Assembly: GCA_000299115.1 (NCBI GenBank)
Contig: CP003801.1
Span: 1,240,001 to 1,304,000, forward strand
Direction of reading: 5' to 3'
DNA from: an alpha proteobacterium HIMB59
GTDB lineage: Bacteria; Pseudomonadota; Alphaproteobacteria; HIMB59
DNA: 64,000 bases
Shown here: piece after piece, positions 53,853 through 63,110 of the stretch
Numbering within the stretch: the stretch's first letter is position 1
How the letters are laid out: every line of letters starts with the position of its first letter
Made by a program: the position numbers and the translations under genes
The notes under the pieces: model-generated
The model's input: only the letters and a program-made list of their open reading frames with translations
Told to the model about the DNA's origin: nothing
Databases searched by the model: none

Positions 53853-54308
53853 CTATTCTTTGTTAAGTGAACCTAAAAACTGTTCAAAATCTTTTGTCTC
53901 TCTGAAATCTCTATAAACAGATGCAAATCGCACATATGCAACTTTATCTAAAGTATAAAGACCCTGCATCACCATTTCACCAATGACGTTTGTACTTATT
54001 TCATTTTCACCCATACCCTCAAGATCTCGAACTATCTTTGATATAAGTTTTTCTTTAGTATCTATATCAACAGGTCTTTTTCTAAGTGCCAAATCAACTG
54101 ATTTAGTAATTTTATCTCTATCAAAAATAGATTTTTCACCATTTTTTTTAACAACGAGAAATTCTCTAAACTGAACTCTTTCAAAAGTGGTGAATCTTTC
54201 TTTGCGCTCACATCCACAAATTCTTCTTCTTCTAATTACACCCCCGTCTTCTGTAGGGCGAGAGTCTAAAACCGAAGTCTCTTTCTCTTTACAGAAGGGG
54301 CATTTCAT
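53853..54308 (-). CDS. nrdR: Transcriptional repressor NrdR
   Basis: 151 residues. A zinc-ribbon start, [20 protein letters not shown], is followed by an ATP-cone domain ([31 protein letters not shown]). It binds NrdR boxes and represses ribonucleotide reductase genes. Oddly, the second zinc knuckle reads [18 protein letters not shown], with Cys31 and Cys33 in a C-x-C spacing, where the family normally has C-x2-C before RFTTFE. It stands between glyA and ribD in the conserved order. Confidence 0.93.
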   Translation of the reverse strand: MKCPFCKEKETSVLDSRPTEDGGVIRRRRICGCERKERFTTFERVQFREFLVVKKNGEKSIFDRDKITKSVDLALRKRPVDIDTKEKLISKIVRDLEGMGENEISTNVIGEMVMQGLYTLDKVAYVRFASVYRDFRETKDFEQFLGSLNKE

Positions 54309-54313
54309 GAATA

Positions 54314-55594
54314 TTAATGATTATAAATTGGATATTTAGAGCACAAATCTTCTACTTCTTTCTTAATAGAAGTTTCAATCATTGAAATATCCGAGTTTGA
54401 AGAAGATAAAGTGTTAATAATTGTAGATATCTTTTCACCAATAAATCTGAATTCATCCTCTTTAAAACCTCTTGTTGTAGCCGCAGGAGATCCTAGTCTT
54501 ATTCCCGAGGTAATTGTTGGAGGATTGGGGTCATTGGCTACACCATTTTTATTACAAGTCATTCCTGCTCTCTCTAGGCTTTCTTCAGCATCTTTTCCAG
54601 TCACATTTTTTGATCTTAGATCAACCAAAACCATGTGAGAGTCTGTACCGCCAGTGACAATATCGATGCCATTGGCCATCAAAACCTCACCTAAAACAGA
54701 AGCATTCTTTTTAACTTGTTGAATATATTGTTTAAAGTCTGGCTGAAGAGCCTCACCAAAAGCAACAGCCTTAGCAGCAATTACGTGCATCAGAGGACCT
54801 CCTTGAAGGCCAGGAAAAACTGAACTGTTAAATTTTTTACCAAGATCTATATCGTTAGATAAAATCATTCCACCTCGTGGACCTCTAATAGTTTTATGAG
54901 TTGTAGAAGTTACGACATGAGCGTGTGGAACAGGATCAGGATATTCTTTAGCTGCAACTAGTCCTGAGTAATGAGCCATATCTACTAATAGATAAGCTTC
55001 AACTTTGTCAGCTATATCTCTAAAACGTTTGAAATCAATATTTCTTGGATAAGCAGATCCACCTGCAATAATCAAACTAGGCTTATGTTCTAGTGCTAGC
55101 TTTTCTACTTCATCATAATCAATGAGGGAAGTAGTTGGATCAATGCCGTATTGGACCGCATTAAAATATTTTCCAGATTGGTTTGGGCGCGAACCATGAG
55201 TTAAATGACCACCAGCATCTAATGACATTCCGAGAATAGTATCTCCAGGTTTAATAAGAGCTAGAAAAACTGCCTGATTGGCTTGTGCACCGGAATGAGG
55301 TTGAACATTTGCATATGCACAACCGTATAATTCTTTTAACCTTTCGATAGCTAGGTTTTCAGCTATATCTACAAATTCACAACCACCATAGTACCTTTTA
55401 GCACTATAACCTTCGGCATACTTATTTGTCATAATTGAACCCTGAGCTTCAAGAACAGCTTTCGATACGATATTCTCTGATGCTATAAGTTCAATTTGGT
55501 TTTGTTGTCGGCTAAGCTCTTGGGAAATTGAGTTAAATAAATCTTTATCAGTTTGTTCTAGGCTACTAGAAAAAAATTGTGCATTTAGTGTCAT
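54314..55594 (-). CDS. glyA: Serine hydroxymethyltransferase
   Basis: 426 residues: [48 protein letters not shown], the aspartate in [12 protein letters not shown] and the PLP lysine Lys234 in [14 protein letters not shown]. It interconverts serine and glycine with tetrahydrofolate. It would connect with the dimethylglycine dehydrogenase, serine-glyoxylate aminotransferase and formyl-THF proteins of this window. It overlaps rpiB by four bases. Confidence 0.97.
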   Translation of the reverse strand: MTLNAQFFSSSLEQTDKDLFNSISQELSRQQNQIELIASENIVSKAVLEAQGSIMTNKYAEGYSAKRYYGGCEFVDIAENLAIERLKELYGCAYANVQPHSGAQANQAVFLALIKPGDTILGMSLDAGGHLTHGSRPNQSGKYFNAVQYGIDPTTSLIDYDEVEKLALEHKPSLIIAGGSAYPRNIDFKRFRDIADKVEAYLLVDMAHYSGLVAAKEYPDPVPHAHVVTSTTHKTIRGPRGGMILSNDIDLGKKFNSSVFPGLQGGPLMHVIAAKAVAFGEALQPDFKQYIQQVKKNASVLGEVLMANGIDIVTGGTDSHMVLVDLRSKNVTGKDAEESLERAGMTCNKNGVANDPNPPTITSGIRLGSPAATTRGFKEDEFRFIGEKISTIINTLSSSNSDISMIETSIKKEVEDLCSKYPIYNH

Positions 55595-56031
55595 AACTGT
55601 TCTACTCTCCTTGTATGTCTTCCTTCTTCAAATTCTGTATCGAAATAGGCATTGAGCATAGCAAAAATTTTCTTTTTTACAAAAGGTCTTCCTTGTAAAC
55701 AAATTACATTAGAGTCATTGTGTTTTCTGGTCATTTTTGCAGAGTTAACATTATGACACAAGGAAGCACGAATATGTTTATGCCTATTTGCACTTATGCT
55801 TACTCCTATACCAGACCCACAGATCAGTATGCCCATTGAGGTTTTATTGATCTTTTGGGATAATTTTTTTGCAAATTTAGGGTAATCAACAGATTTTTCA
55901 GAATTCGTCCCTAAATCTTGAAAATTAATTCCCTTTTTGAAAAGAAATTCTTTAACGATAACTTGCTTTAAAGCGTATCCAGCATGATCGGAGGCAATAT
56001 ATACTTTTTTAATTTTTTTGAATAATCTCAC
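55591..56031 (-). CDS. rpiB: Ribose-5-phosphate isomerase B
   Basis: 146 residues: [56 protein letters not shown] with the catalytic cysteine in ICGSGIG, and [12 protein letters not shown]. It interconverts ribose-5-phosphate and ribulose-5-phosphate, the latter being the RibB substrate. rpiB-glyA is a common alphaproteobacterial pair. It overlaps recO by 23 bases; a start a few codons inside (at the VYIASDH strand) is possible. Confidence 0.92.
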   Translation of the reverse strand: MRLFKKIKKVYIASDHAGYALKQVIVKEFLFKKGINFQDLGTNSEKSVDYPKFAKKLSQKINKTSMGILICGSGIGVSISANRHKHIRASLCHNVNSAKMTRKHNDSNVICLQGRPFVKKKIFAMLNAYFDTEFEEGRHTRRVEQL

Positions 56032-56641
56032 TGCGATTAAAAGGTAAATTAATATTTAAATTATTCAATACTCGCGATATCACCTTTTCCATGAAATTAG
56101 AGAAGACTTTTTGTAAATCCTGATTATTTTTTAGATAATTTAATAACTCATCATAAGAATTTCGGTTTATTGAAAAACCATCACCAAGAACTTTTTTGAT
56201 AACACTATCGCTTAAGTCGGGTTGATATCCTGAAGATTTTAAAATTTCTAATTCTAATTGAATTAAATCGATCAAATAATTAGAATTATTATTCATTGAA
56301 ATAAGCAGTCTCTGATAAGTATTCAATATTTCAGACTGTCTATCTTCTAAGAAAAGAAGTTTATTGATTAAGAAGCAGATATAATCGATAACCTTCAGTC
56401 TATATTTATCAAATAAAAACCAATTGTATGATTGAATTAAACTAGAATTTAAACAAGAATTTTCTTTATTAAATTCAATTTCTGATATTAGACCTTTGAC
56501 AAAATCAGTATTTTTTTTTTTCGATTTACCACCAAAGACAATTAAACTTTTCTTTCCATATTCACTTGAGAACACAGAAATCAATAAATGATTTTCTTTG
56601 TAGTTTTCAACTTTAGTTATAATCGCGGAAGTTTTAAACAA
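56009..56641 (-). CDS. recO: DNA repair protein RecO
   Basis: 210 residues with the RecO N-terminal OB fold (SAIITKVENYKENHLLISVFSSEYGKKSLIVFGGKSKK). The helical C-terminal region contains LELEILKSSGYQPDLS. It loads RecA onto SSB-coated DNA with RecF and RecR. The usual zinc cysteines of the C-terminal domain are not visible. It follows rnc by seven bases, as commonly seen downstream of lepB-rnc-era, but era itself is missing here. Confidence 0.85.
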   Translation of the reverse strand: MFKTSAIITKVENYKENHLLISVFSSEYGKKSLIVFGGKSKKKNTDFVKGLISEIEFNKENSCLNSSLIQSYNWFLFDKYRLKVIDYICFLINKLLFLEDRQSEILNTYQRLLISMNNNSNYLIDLIQLELEILKSSGYQPDLSDSVIKKVLGDGFSINRNSYDELLNYLKNNQDLQKVFSNFMEKVISRVLNNLNINLPFNRSEIIQKN

Positions 56642-56648
56642 AGCAAAA

Positions 56649-57296
56649 CTATTTTGAGTCGATCAGTTTAATCATTTTTTTAGCAGCAGCTATTTCTGCT
56701 TTTTGCTTTGAAATACCCTCGCCTTCAACAATCAAATCATCTATTTTTAATTCAACCAAAAATTTTGGTCTATGCTTTGTTCCAAGTTCATTAATTAATT
56801 TATATTGAGGAATCATTTTATTTTTCTTTTGGCTATACTCTTGAATATAAGTTTTTGGATCTTTGAGAGGAAGAGTATTTAGCTCATCATTCCAAAGTAA
56901 ATAAATAAATTGTTTTGTAAAATTGAGATCTTTATTGATGTATATAAAACCAATTAATGACTCTAATGCATCGGCATAAATTGAGCTTTTACTGGTTTTA
57001 GGATCTAATTGGTGTTTAAAAATTTCTATTAGATCATGTTTTTTAAAAATTTTAGCGAGCATACTTGTATTTACGAGATGTATAAATCTTCTAGAAATTT
57101 CATCTAAAGAGCTTTTAGAAAAATTATTTATCAAGTACTCTGAAATCACTAGTCCAAGTACACGGTCACCTAAAAATTCATATTTCTGAAATGGCTTATT
57201 TGAATTTTTTTGACGTTTGTCATAGCTATCGTGTTTTAGACTAGTCTGATAGCCTTTTATGCTTTTAATAATTTTAAAAATATCTGTCTTATTCAA
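56649..57296 (-). CDS. rnc: Ribonuclease III
   Basis: 215 residues. The RNase III signature YEFLGDRVLGLVISEYL has Glu40 and Asp44, and the second acidic pair is Asp109 and Glu112 in YADALESLIGFIY. A C-terminal double-stranded-RNA-binding domain (PKTYIQEYSQKKNKMIPQYKL; GISKQKAEIAAAKKMIKLI) follows. It processes rRNA and structured mRNAs; in a genome full of overlapping convergent genes it may also handle antisense duplexes (inference). It is two bases after lepB. Confidence 0.95.
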   Translation of the reverse strand: MNKTDIFKIIKSIKGYQTSLKHDSYDKRQKNSNKPFQKYEFLGDRVLGLVISEYLINNFSKSSLDEISRRFIHLVNTSMLAKIFKKHDLIEIFKHQLDPKTSKSSIYADALESLIGFIYINKDLNFTKQFIYLLWNDELNTLPLKDPKTYIQEYSQKKNKMIPQYKLINELGTKHRPKFLVELKIDDLIVEGEGISKQKAEIAAAKKMIKLIDSK

Positions 57297-57298
57297 AT

Positions 57299-58030
57299 CT
57301 ATTTGACGGTATTAAATAACCTATCATATCTTATGTGTAATGGCAGGGTCCAAAATCTATTTAGGCTAAAATCTGTGTCAACTGAAAACCAGATAAACCA
57401 TACTTTTCCAATGATATTTTCTTTTGGAACAAAACCTACCCCGCTCATAACACGACTATCTGAGGAATTATCACGATTATCACCCATGAAGAAAAATTTA
57501 TTTTTTGGTATTTTATACTCTGGGGTGTAATCAAGAGGTCCACTATCGGTTAAATTCAAAATTTTGTAGTCACTTTCAACAAGTTGATTAATGTTGGCTT
57601 GGTATTGATCATCAAAAAATAAACCATCATCAATTTGTTCAATAACCTCAAAATTATCTGAGCCTACTTTCTTTAAATAAATTAAGCCATCTTCAACTTT
57701 AATTATTTCGCCGGGCAAACCTACCAATCTTTTTACGTAATTAATGTTTTCTTGGCCAGGCAATTTAAAAACGATGATGTCTCCTCTACTTGGGTTCTTT
57801 TCCATAATTTTTCCTGAAAATGGAGCTAATCCAAAAGGAAATGAATATCTTGAATAACCATAATCCCATTTGGAAACAAATAAAAAATCACCGACTAATA
57901 AGTTTGGTTTCATTGAACCTGAGGGTATTTTAAAAGGCTCAATCGCAAAAGTTCTAATAACTCCAGCAATTAATAAAGCCCATAGTAAAGCTTTAATATT
58001 ATTTACAAATGATGATTTAAGTTTTTTCAA
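57299..58030 (-). CDS. lepB: Signal peptidase I
   Basis: 243 residues with one N-terminal helix (IKALLWALLIAGVIRTFAI). The catalytic Ser39 is in IPSGSMKPNL, and the general base Lys100 in NYVKRLVGLPGE. GDNRDNSSDSRVMSGVGFVP lies near the C-terminus. It removes signal peptides from exported proteins at the outer face of the inner membrane. It overlaps acpS by 14 bases, and rnc follows by two bases. Confidence 0.95.
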   Translation of the reverse strand: MKKLKSSFVNNIKALLWALLIAGVIRTFAIEPFKIPSGSMKPNLLVGDFLFVSKWDYGYSRYSFPFGLAPFSGKIMEKNPSRGDIIVFKLPGQENINYVKRLVGLPGEIIKVEDGLIYLKKVGSDNFEVIEQIDDGLFFDDQYQANINQLVESDYKILNLTDSGPLDYTPEYKIPKNKFFFMGDNRDNSSDSRVMSGVGFVPKENIIGKVWFIWFSVDTDFSLNRFWTLPLHIRYDRLFNTVK

Positions 58031-58385
58031 TTATAACCGACGCAATCGAATATTTTTTTGTATCAGATAAGCTAACATGAATAAGAAAATTGCCAAATTT
58101 TTCTTTCATATATTCATTTAACTCATTTTTTGGAAAAATTTCAGGTTTACCCATTTTGTCTCTTTGGACAGAGATGTCTTTTGGAAAGCATGGTGCTCTA
58201 AACCCTAGTCCCAATGACTTTGAAAATGCTTCTTTTATAGCAAAATTATTTGATAATATTTTTGGTGTTATTTTATCGATTTTATCTAAAGCAAAATATT
58301 TATACACGAATGTATCATTAAATTTTTGATAGATATCTGAAACTCTCTTTATTTCTAATAAATCAATACCATGTCCTATAATCAT
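58017..58385 (-). CDS. acpS: Holo-[acyl-carrier-protein] synthase
   Basis: 122 residues with the AcpS motifs GHGIDLLEIKRV (Asp8) and FAIKEAFSKSLG (Glu52), which bind the magnesium and CoA. It transfers phosphopantetheine to ACP. It lies in the conserved run pdxJ-acpS-lepB-rnc, one base after pdxJ. Confidence 0.93.
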   Translation of the reverse strand: MIIGHGIDLLEIKRVSDIYQKFNDTFVYKYFALDKIDKITPKILSNNFAIKEAFSKSLGLGFRAPCFPKDISVQRDKMGKPEIFPKNELNEYMKEKFGNFLIHVSLSDTKKYSIASVIIEKT

Positions 58386-58386
58386 G

Positions 58387-59088
58387 TTAAATAATTCTTT
58401 GAAATTTTTTTATTGTCTCATGAAGTGATAAAAAAATAGACTCCGAAATAATAAAATGTCCAATATGAACAGTATCTATTTTTTTTCTATTTTTAATAAA
58501 CTTAATATTTGAGAAATTTAAACCATGACCAATATTAACTTTTAAATCAATACTATATGCATAATTAATCATGCGATTTATTTTCTCTTTATCTTTATTA
58601 TTAATTTTAATTTTATCTAGAGATCCTGTGTGAAGTTCAACTGTTTGAAATTGTAATTTTTTTGCTAAATCAATTGCTTTTTTATTAGGATTGATAAAAG
58701 CACTAAGCTCAATGCTATTAGAATGGCAGATCGATAAAAGTGATTTTAATTTATTTTTTGAAATTTTTTCTAGGTTTAACCCACCTTCAGTAGTGATTTC
58801 ATTACGTTTCTCAGGAACTAAACAAATAAATTTTGGTTTTATTTTTTTTGAAATTAAAATCATTTCATTAGTTAAGGCCATTTCTAAATTAATTGGTAAT
58901 TTCGAGTGTTTTTTTAATAATTTAAGATCACTATCGTTAATATGTCTTCTATCTTCTCTTAAATGAACGGTTAAAGTATCAACTTTAACTTTTTCGCAAA
59001 CCTTTAAAGCTCTTAAAATACTCGGATTGTCTTGACCTCTAGCATTTCTAAGAGTTGCAATATGATCTATATTTACACCTAGTTTCAT
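58387..59088 (-). CDS. pdxJ: Pyridoxine 5'-phosphate synthase
   Basis: 233 residues: LGVNIDHIATLRNARG at the N-terminus, LTVHLREDRRHI, CLVPEKRNEITTEGGL and VELHTGSLD, then KVNIGHGLNFSN, give a complete PdxJ barrel. It closes the pyridoxine ring from deoxyxylulose phosphate and an aminoacetone phosphate. Its ATG coincides with the stop of the upstream rsh gene (one-base overlap). Confidence 0.96.
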   Translation of the reverse strand: MKLGVNIDHIATLRNARGQDNPSILRALKVCEKVKVDTLTVHLREDRRHINDSDLKLLKKHSKLPINLEMALTNEMILISKKIKPKFICLVPEKRNEITTEGGLNLEKISKNKLKSLLSICHSNSIELSAFINPNKKAIDLAKKLQFQTVELHTGSLDKIKINNKDKEKINRMINYAYSIDLKVNIGHGLNFSNIKFIKNRKKIDTVHIGHFIISESIFLSLHETIKKFQRII

Positions 59089-61226
59089 TAGTAAGTTAAT
59101 GACTGTCTTTTTACCTTTTCAACTTGACTAAGAGTTTTCATTTCAGCCAAGAGAAATTTTAATTTTTCAGAGTCTTCAATTTTTATATCTATGAGAAAGG
59201 TATAATTTTTTTTAGATCTTTCAGCAATTCTTATATTTTCTATATTAATATGGTGTTTATCAAAGATAGAGGTAATACTAAATAAAGCCCCAGGCTGGTT
59301 TTTTATAATGATTTCTATTCTTGTACTAAAATCTTTGTTTAAGTTGCCATTACCCCAGTTAGACCTATAAAAGTTGTCTTTATGATAATAGCCTAAACTA
59401 TCACATATTGTGTTGTGAACCACCAAACCTCTTCCATAGGACATTACAGAAATAATATTATCTCCATTTATTGGAGAACAGCATGTAGCATAATTTACAG
59501 CAATTCCATTTTCATACTTACTTACATTTATTCTAGGATTAGGATCTTTGGCAAATAGCTTTTTAACAAAACTATTTTCCAAATCTTTAAATAAATCATT
59601 TAGATCTTTACGAGACAAAAATCCTCGACCAACATTTTCAAAAAGTTTATTTTGATATTTGAAATCAGTATGACTTAGTATTTTTGTGTAAAGATTGTCA
59701 GTTTCATTAATATTTTTTAATTTAGCTAGATATTTTAAAATATCTTTACCAAGTTTTTCAAACTCTCTTCTTCTTTTTGATCTAAAAAAATGTCTAATCT
59801 TTTCTCGGACTTTTTCTTTTTTTACAAACCTAATCCATAAAGGTGAGATGGTAGTTTTATCATTTAATACAATTTCAACTTGGTCACCACTTGAAAGTTT
59901 AGTTTTAAGTGGAACATCTTGACCGTTAACTTTAGCTCCAGAACACCGGTCACCAATATCTGTATGGATAGTATACGCAAAATCTACGGGGGTTGAGTCT
60001 ACGGGTAATGTGTATAGTTCCCCTTTGGGGGAAAAAACATAGATTTGTTCATCAAAGAATTGTTGGCTAGTTTTATTTAAAATCAAATGGCGTTCATTTT
60101 TTTCTTCAACATAATTTACTGCATCTCTAAGCCATGCGTACATATTTTGATCGTTTTGATCTTTGTTTAAGTATTTATACCTCCAATGAGCAGCGATACC
60201 ATTTTCGGCAATCATGTGCATAGCTCTGGATCTAATTTGAATTTCGAATACTTTATTATTAAAAATAATATCAGTATGAATTGATCGATAACCATTTGGT
60301 TTGGGATTTGAAATGTAATCTTTAGTTCTTCCTACTTTAGCTGAAAAATTACGGTGTATTATTCCTAAAACTTTATAACAATCTCTTGTTGATTTAGTGA
60401 TAATGCGAACTGCAGCTATATCAGAGATAGAATTAAGATCTGAATTTCTTTTATTAATTTTTTTCCAAATCGAATATGGTGCTTTTTTTCTATAGTGAAT
60501 CTCTACTTGTATATTTTCCTTAAAAATAAAACTATTGATAATATTTTCTAATTCGCGAAAAGAACTCTCTAAATTTTTAAATGTATTATCAATCTTGTCA
60601 TTAATACGATTATAGATATCTGGGTGGAGATTTTTAAAGGATATGTTTTCTAAAATAGATTTCCAGTTTTCAAAACCTAATCTTTCTGCCAATGGTGCAT
60701 ATATTAAGAGAGTTTCATTACTTACTCTTTTTCTTTTTTCGACATCTTTAAAAAAATGAATGGTTTTTATGTTATGCAATCGATCAGCTAATTTAATTAT
60801 TAAAACTCTGATATCTTTTGCTGTTGAAATTAATAATTTTCGAAAATTTTCTGCCTCTTTTTCCGATCGTGTAATTTTTTTTTCTTCTAAAAAATCAATT
60901 TTGGTTAAGCCATCAACTAAACTGGCTATAGATTTTCCAAAAATTTCATTAAGCTGTTCTTTGGAATACTCCGTATCTTCAATTACGTCGTGTAGTAAAC
61001 CTGTAATAACTGTTTCAGTATCAAGCTTCAACTCAATTAATGATTTACAAACTTCATAAGGGTGAACGATATATGGATCACCTGAAGCACGAAACTGATC
61101 TTTATGAGAGGTCTCGGCTACCTCAATAGCCTTAATAAAAAGTTTTTCATTAAAATTTTTATCATAGGACTGAAGTGCTGATTTAAAATCAGAGAAATTT
61201 TCACTAAAATAGCTTGATTGAAACAT
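59088..61226 (-). CDS. rsh: Bifunctional (p)ppGpp synthetase/hydrolase (Rsh/SpoT)
   Basis: 712 residues with the full long RelA/SpoT layout. The HD hydrolase domain has DPYIVHPYEVCKSL and GLLHDVIEDTEY, and is intact. The synthetase domain (KPNGYRSIHTDIIFN; VFEIQIRSRAMHMIAENGIAAHWRYK), the TGS domain (YTLPVDSTPVDFAYTIHTDIGDRCSGAKVNG) and a C-terminal ACT domain follow. It makes and degrades (p)ppGpp in the stringent response. It sits next to rpoZ as in many proteobacteria. Confidence 0.96.
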   Translation of the reverse strand: MFQSSYFSENFSDFKSALQSYDKNFNEKLFIKAIEVAETSHKDQFRASGDPYIVHPYEVCKSLIELKLDTETVITGLLHDVIEDTEYSKEQLNEIFGKSIASLVDGLTKIDFLEEKKITRSEKEAENFRKLLISTAKDIRVLIIKLADRLHNIKTIHFFKDVEKRKRVSNETLLIYAPLAERLGFENWKSILENISFKNLHPDIYNRINDKIDNTFKNLESSFRELENIINSFIFKENIQVEIHYRKKAPYSIWKKINKRNSDLNSISDIAAVRIITKSTRDCYKVLGIIHRNFSAKVGRTKDYISNPKPNGYRSIHTDIIFNNKVFEIQIRSRAMHMIAENGIAAHWRYKYLNKDQNDQNMYAWLRDAVNYVEEKNERHLILNKTSQQFFDEQIYVFSPKGELYTLPVDSTPVDFAYTIHTDIGDRCSGAKVNGQDVPLKTKLSSGDQVEIVLNDKTTISPLWIRFVKKEKVREKIRHFFRSKRRREFEKLGKDILKYLAKLKNINETDNLYTKILSHTDFKYQNKLFENVGRGFLSRKDLNDLFKDLENSFVKKLFAKDPNPRINVSKYENGIAVNYATCCSPINGDNIISVMSYGRGLVVHNTICDSLGYYHKDNFYRSNWGNGNLNKDFSTRIEIIIKNQPGALFSITSIFDKHHINIENIRIAERSKKNYTFLIDIKIEDSEKLKFLLAEMKTLSQVEKVKRQSLTY

Positions 61227-61255
61227 CAGCTATTAAAATAAACTAAAAAAAGACT

Positions 61256-61522
61256 TTAATCTTCAAGAAGATGATCTTCGTTTTCTTCTTCTTTTTCCTG
61301 AACAAGTTGGTAGCTCTTAATAATGTCTTCTTTGACATCATTAACGCTAATTTTCTCCTCAGCAATCTCTCTAAGCGCGATTACTGTGCTTTTATCATTA
61401 TCTAAAGGAACTTGAGCTTCATTTCCTGCGTTGAGGACTTTTGCTCTATGTGATGCTAATAGCACTAAATCAAATAGGCTATCTACATTTTTAATACAAT
61501 CTTCTACTGTAACTCTTGCCAT
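61256..61522 (-). CDS. rpoZ: RNA polymerase omega subunit
   Basis: 88 residues starting [30 protein letters not shown], with the conserved [18 protein letters not shown] segment. It assists RNA polymerase assembly and forms part of a ppGpp binding site in proteobacteria, consistent with its position before rsh. The C-terminus is acidic ([13 protein letters not shown]). Confidence 0.95.
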   Translation of the reverse strand: MARVTVEDCIKNVDSLFDLVLLASHRAKVLNAGNEAQVPLDNDKSTVIALREIAEEKISVNDVKEDIIKSYQLVQEKEEENEDHLLED

Positions 61523-61566
61523 GGGAGGTTTATATGAGAATGTAGGAATAATTTCAAGAGGAATTA

Positions 61567-62004
61567 TTATTTTCTTAATAATCGCTCTTTTTTACGGCTC
61601 CACTCCCTTTGTTTGATTGTCTCTCTTTTATCAAATTTTTTCTTACCTATGCCGACACCAAATTTTACCTTTGCCAGTCCTTTTTCATTAAAAAAAATCT
61701 CCATAGGAACGGCCGTATATCCTTTAGTGGTTAGTAAACCTAAAATTTTTTTAATTTCTCTTTTATTTAAAAGTAGTTTTTTGACAGATCTGACCTTTTT
61801 TTTACCATCAAAATTTTTTTGAACAGATATGATTTCAAAATTGTTAATATAAATTTCTCCCTTTTGCTCATTTATAAAACTTGATTGAATAGAAGCTTTA
61901 CCCTGTCTTAGAGGTTTAACCTCATTACTCTCTAAAACCAATCCAGCAATATAAGTCTCTTTGATTTCATAATCAAATTTTGCTCTACGATTTAAAATAG
62001 ACAA
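61567..62004 (-). CDS. smpB: tmRNA-binding protein SmpB
   Basis: 145 residues with [34 protein letters not shown] at the N-terminus and the lysine-rich C-terminal tail [25 protein letters not shown] typical of SmpB. It delivers tmRNA to stalled ribosomes. No tmRNA gene is visible beside it. Its start abuts the dapA stop. Confidence 0.95.
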   Translation of the reverse strand: MSILNRRAKFDYEIKETYIAGLVLESNEVKPLRQGKASIQSSFINEQKGEIYINNFEIISVQKNFDGKKKVRSVKKLLLNKREIKKILGLLTTKGYTAVPMEIFFNEKGLAKVKFGVGIGKKKFDKRETIKQREWSRKKERLLRK

Positions 62005-62877
62005 TTAAATGAAATTTAAGTCTTTAAGGACTTTTCTGATTTGTTTTTTTGTCTCTGGACTCAAATCAGTTAAAGGCTCACGTACATCAGCTTTACACTT
62101 TCCCATTAAAGACAAAGCATATTTTGATGGAGTTGGACTAGGTTCGCTAAAAAGTACTTGAGATAATGGGGCTAGTTTTAAATTAATAAGATCAAATTGC
62201 TTATAATTTTTAGTTTGCCAATAATAATGCAATTTAGAAGTTAACCTAGGTGCCACATTTGCGGTAACAGATATACATCCATGACCACCTTGGGCCAGAT
62301 AACCTGCAATGGTTCCATCTTCGCCAGATATGTAATTAAAATTCTTTTTCATAAAAGTTCTCATAACAAGAGGTCTGGAAAGATCATTAGATGCATCTTT
62401 AATTCCAACAATATTAGATATTTTATTAAGTTCTTTAAAACTATCATATGAAAGATCAACAATTGATCTGCCTGGAATATTATAAATAATTTGTTTTAAA
62501 GAAGTGACTTTTGCAATTTTTTTGAAATGGTTAACAAGCCCTTTTTGATTGGGTTTATTATAATAAGGAGTTACAACCAGACCATAATCAGCTCCGGACT
62601 TGTAAGCATGTTTTGTAAATTCAATAGCCTCTTTAGTGGAATTGGATCCTGTTCCGGCTATAACTGGAATTTTTTTTCCAGATACTTTAACTGCAAATTC
62701 AACTAGCTGCATATGCTCATCATGAGTAAGCGTAGGAGACTCACCTGTGGTACCACAAACTGTAACACCCGAAATCCCCTCTTTAATTTGCCATTTCAAC
62801 AATTTAGCAAAGCTATCAAAATCTACCTCACCTTTGGAGAAGGGAGTAATAATAGCTGGTATAGATCCTTTAAGCAT
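62005..62877 (-). CDS. dapA: 4-hydroxy-tetrahydrodipicolinate synthase
   Basis: 290 residues with an aldolase-type barrel: GSIPAIITPF, CGTTGESPTLTHDEH with Thr43/Thr44, the proton-relay Tyr132 in IIYNIPGRS with Arg137, and Schiff-base Lys160 in VGIKDAS. It condenses aspartate semialdehyde and pyruvate for lysine and diaminopimelate synthesis. The dapA-smpB order is common in Alphaproteobacteria. It lies 37 bases downstream of tRNA-Ser. Confidence 0.96.
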   Translation of the reverse strand: MLKGSIPAIITPFSKGEVDFDSFAKLLKWQIKEGISGVTVCGTTGESPTLTHDEHMQLVEFAVKVSGKKIPVIAGTGSNSTKEAIEFTKHAYKSGADYGLVVTPYYNKPNQKGLVNHFKKIAKVTSLKQIIYNIPGRSIVDLSYDSFKELNKISNIVGIKDASNDLSRPLVMRTFMKKNFNYISGEDGTIAGYLAQGGHGCISVTANVAPRLTSKLHYYWQTKNYKQFDLINLKLAPLSQVLFSEPSPTPSKYALSLMGKCKADVREPLTDLSPETKKQIRKVLKDLNFI

Positions 62878-62914
62878 GATTATCTATTTTAGTATAATTT
62901 TCATATTTTTTATA

Positions 62915-63006
62915 TGGCGGAGAGAGAGGGATTCGAACCCTCGGTACAACTTGCGTCGTACGGCGGTTTAGCAAACCGCTGGTTTCAGCCACTCACCCAC
63001 CTCTCC
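62915..63006 (-). tRNA. tRNA-Ser (anticodon GCU)
   Basis: A 92-base class II tRNA with encoded CCA. The acceptor GGAGAGG pairs with TCTCTCC. The anticodon stem GCGGT/ACCGC holds the loop TTGCTAA, anticodon GCT. A long variable arm (about GTACGACGCAAGTTGTAC) is characteristic of serine tRNAs. It lies between gatB and dapA. Confidence 0.97.
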
Positions 63007-63110
63007 GTAAGTAAATTCTAAGCTGAATATGCTGTAGCGCAATATAGCCAATTAAACTTATTTGTCATTTATTTTATCACAATTAATAAAAAATTGGCTT
63101 TTGGCGTAAC

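Noticed and set aside
53852-54313. FMN riboswitch controlling the riboflavin genes
   Set aside because: No RFN-type blocks are present. The rib genes follow nrdR with one base between them, leaving no leader.
61523-61566. tmRNA (ssrA) next to smpB
   Set aside because: I looked between rpoZ, smpB and dapA on both strands; the gaps are 0-44 bases and hold no tRNA-like ends or tag frame.
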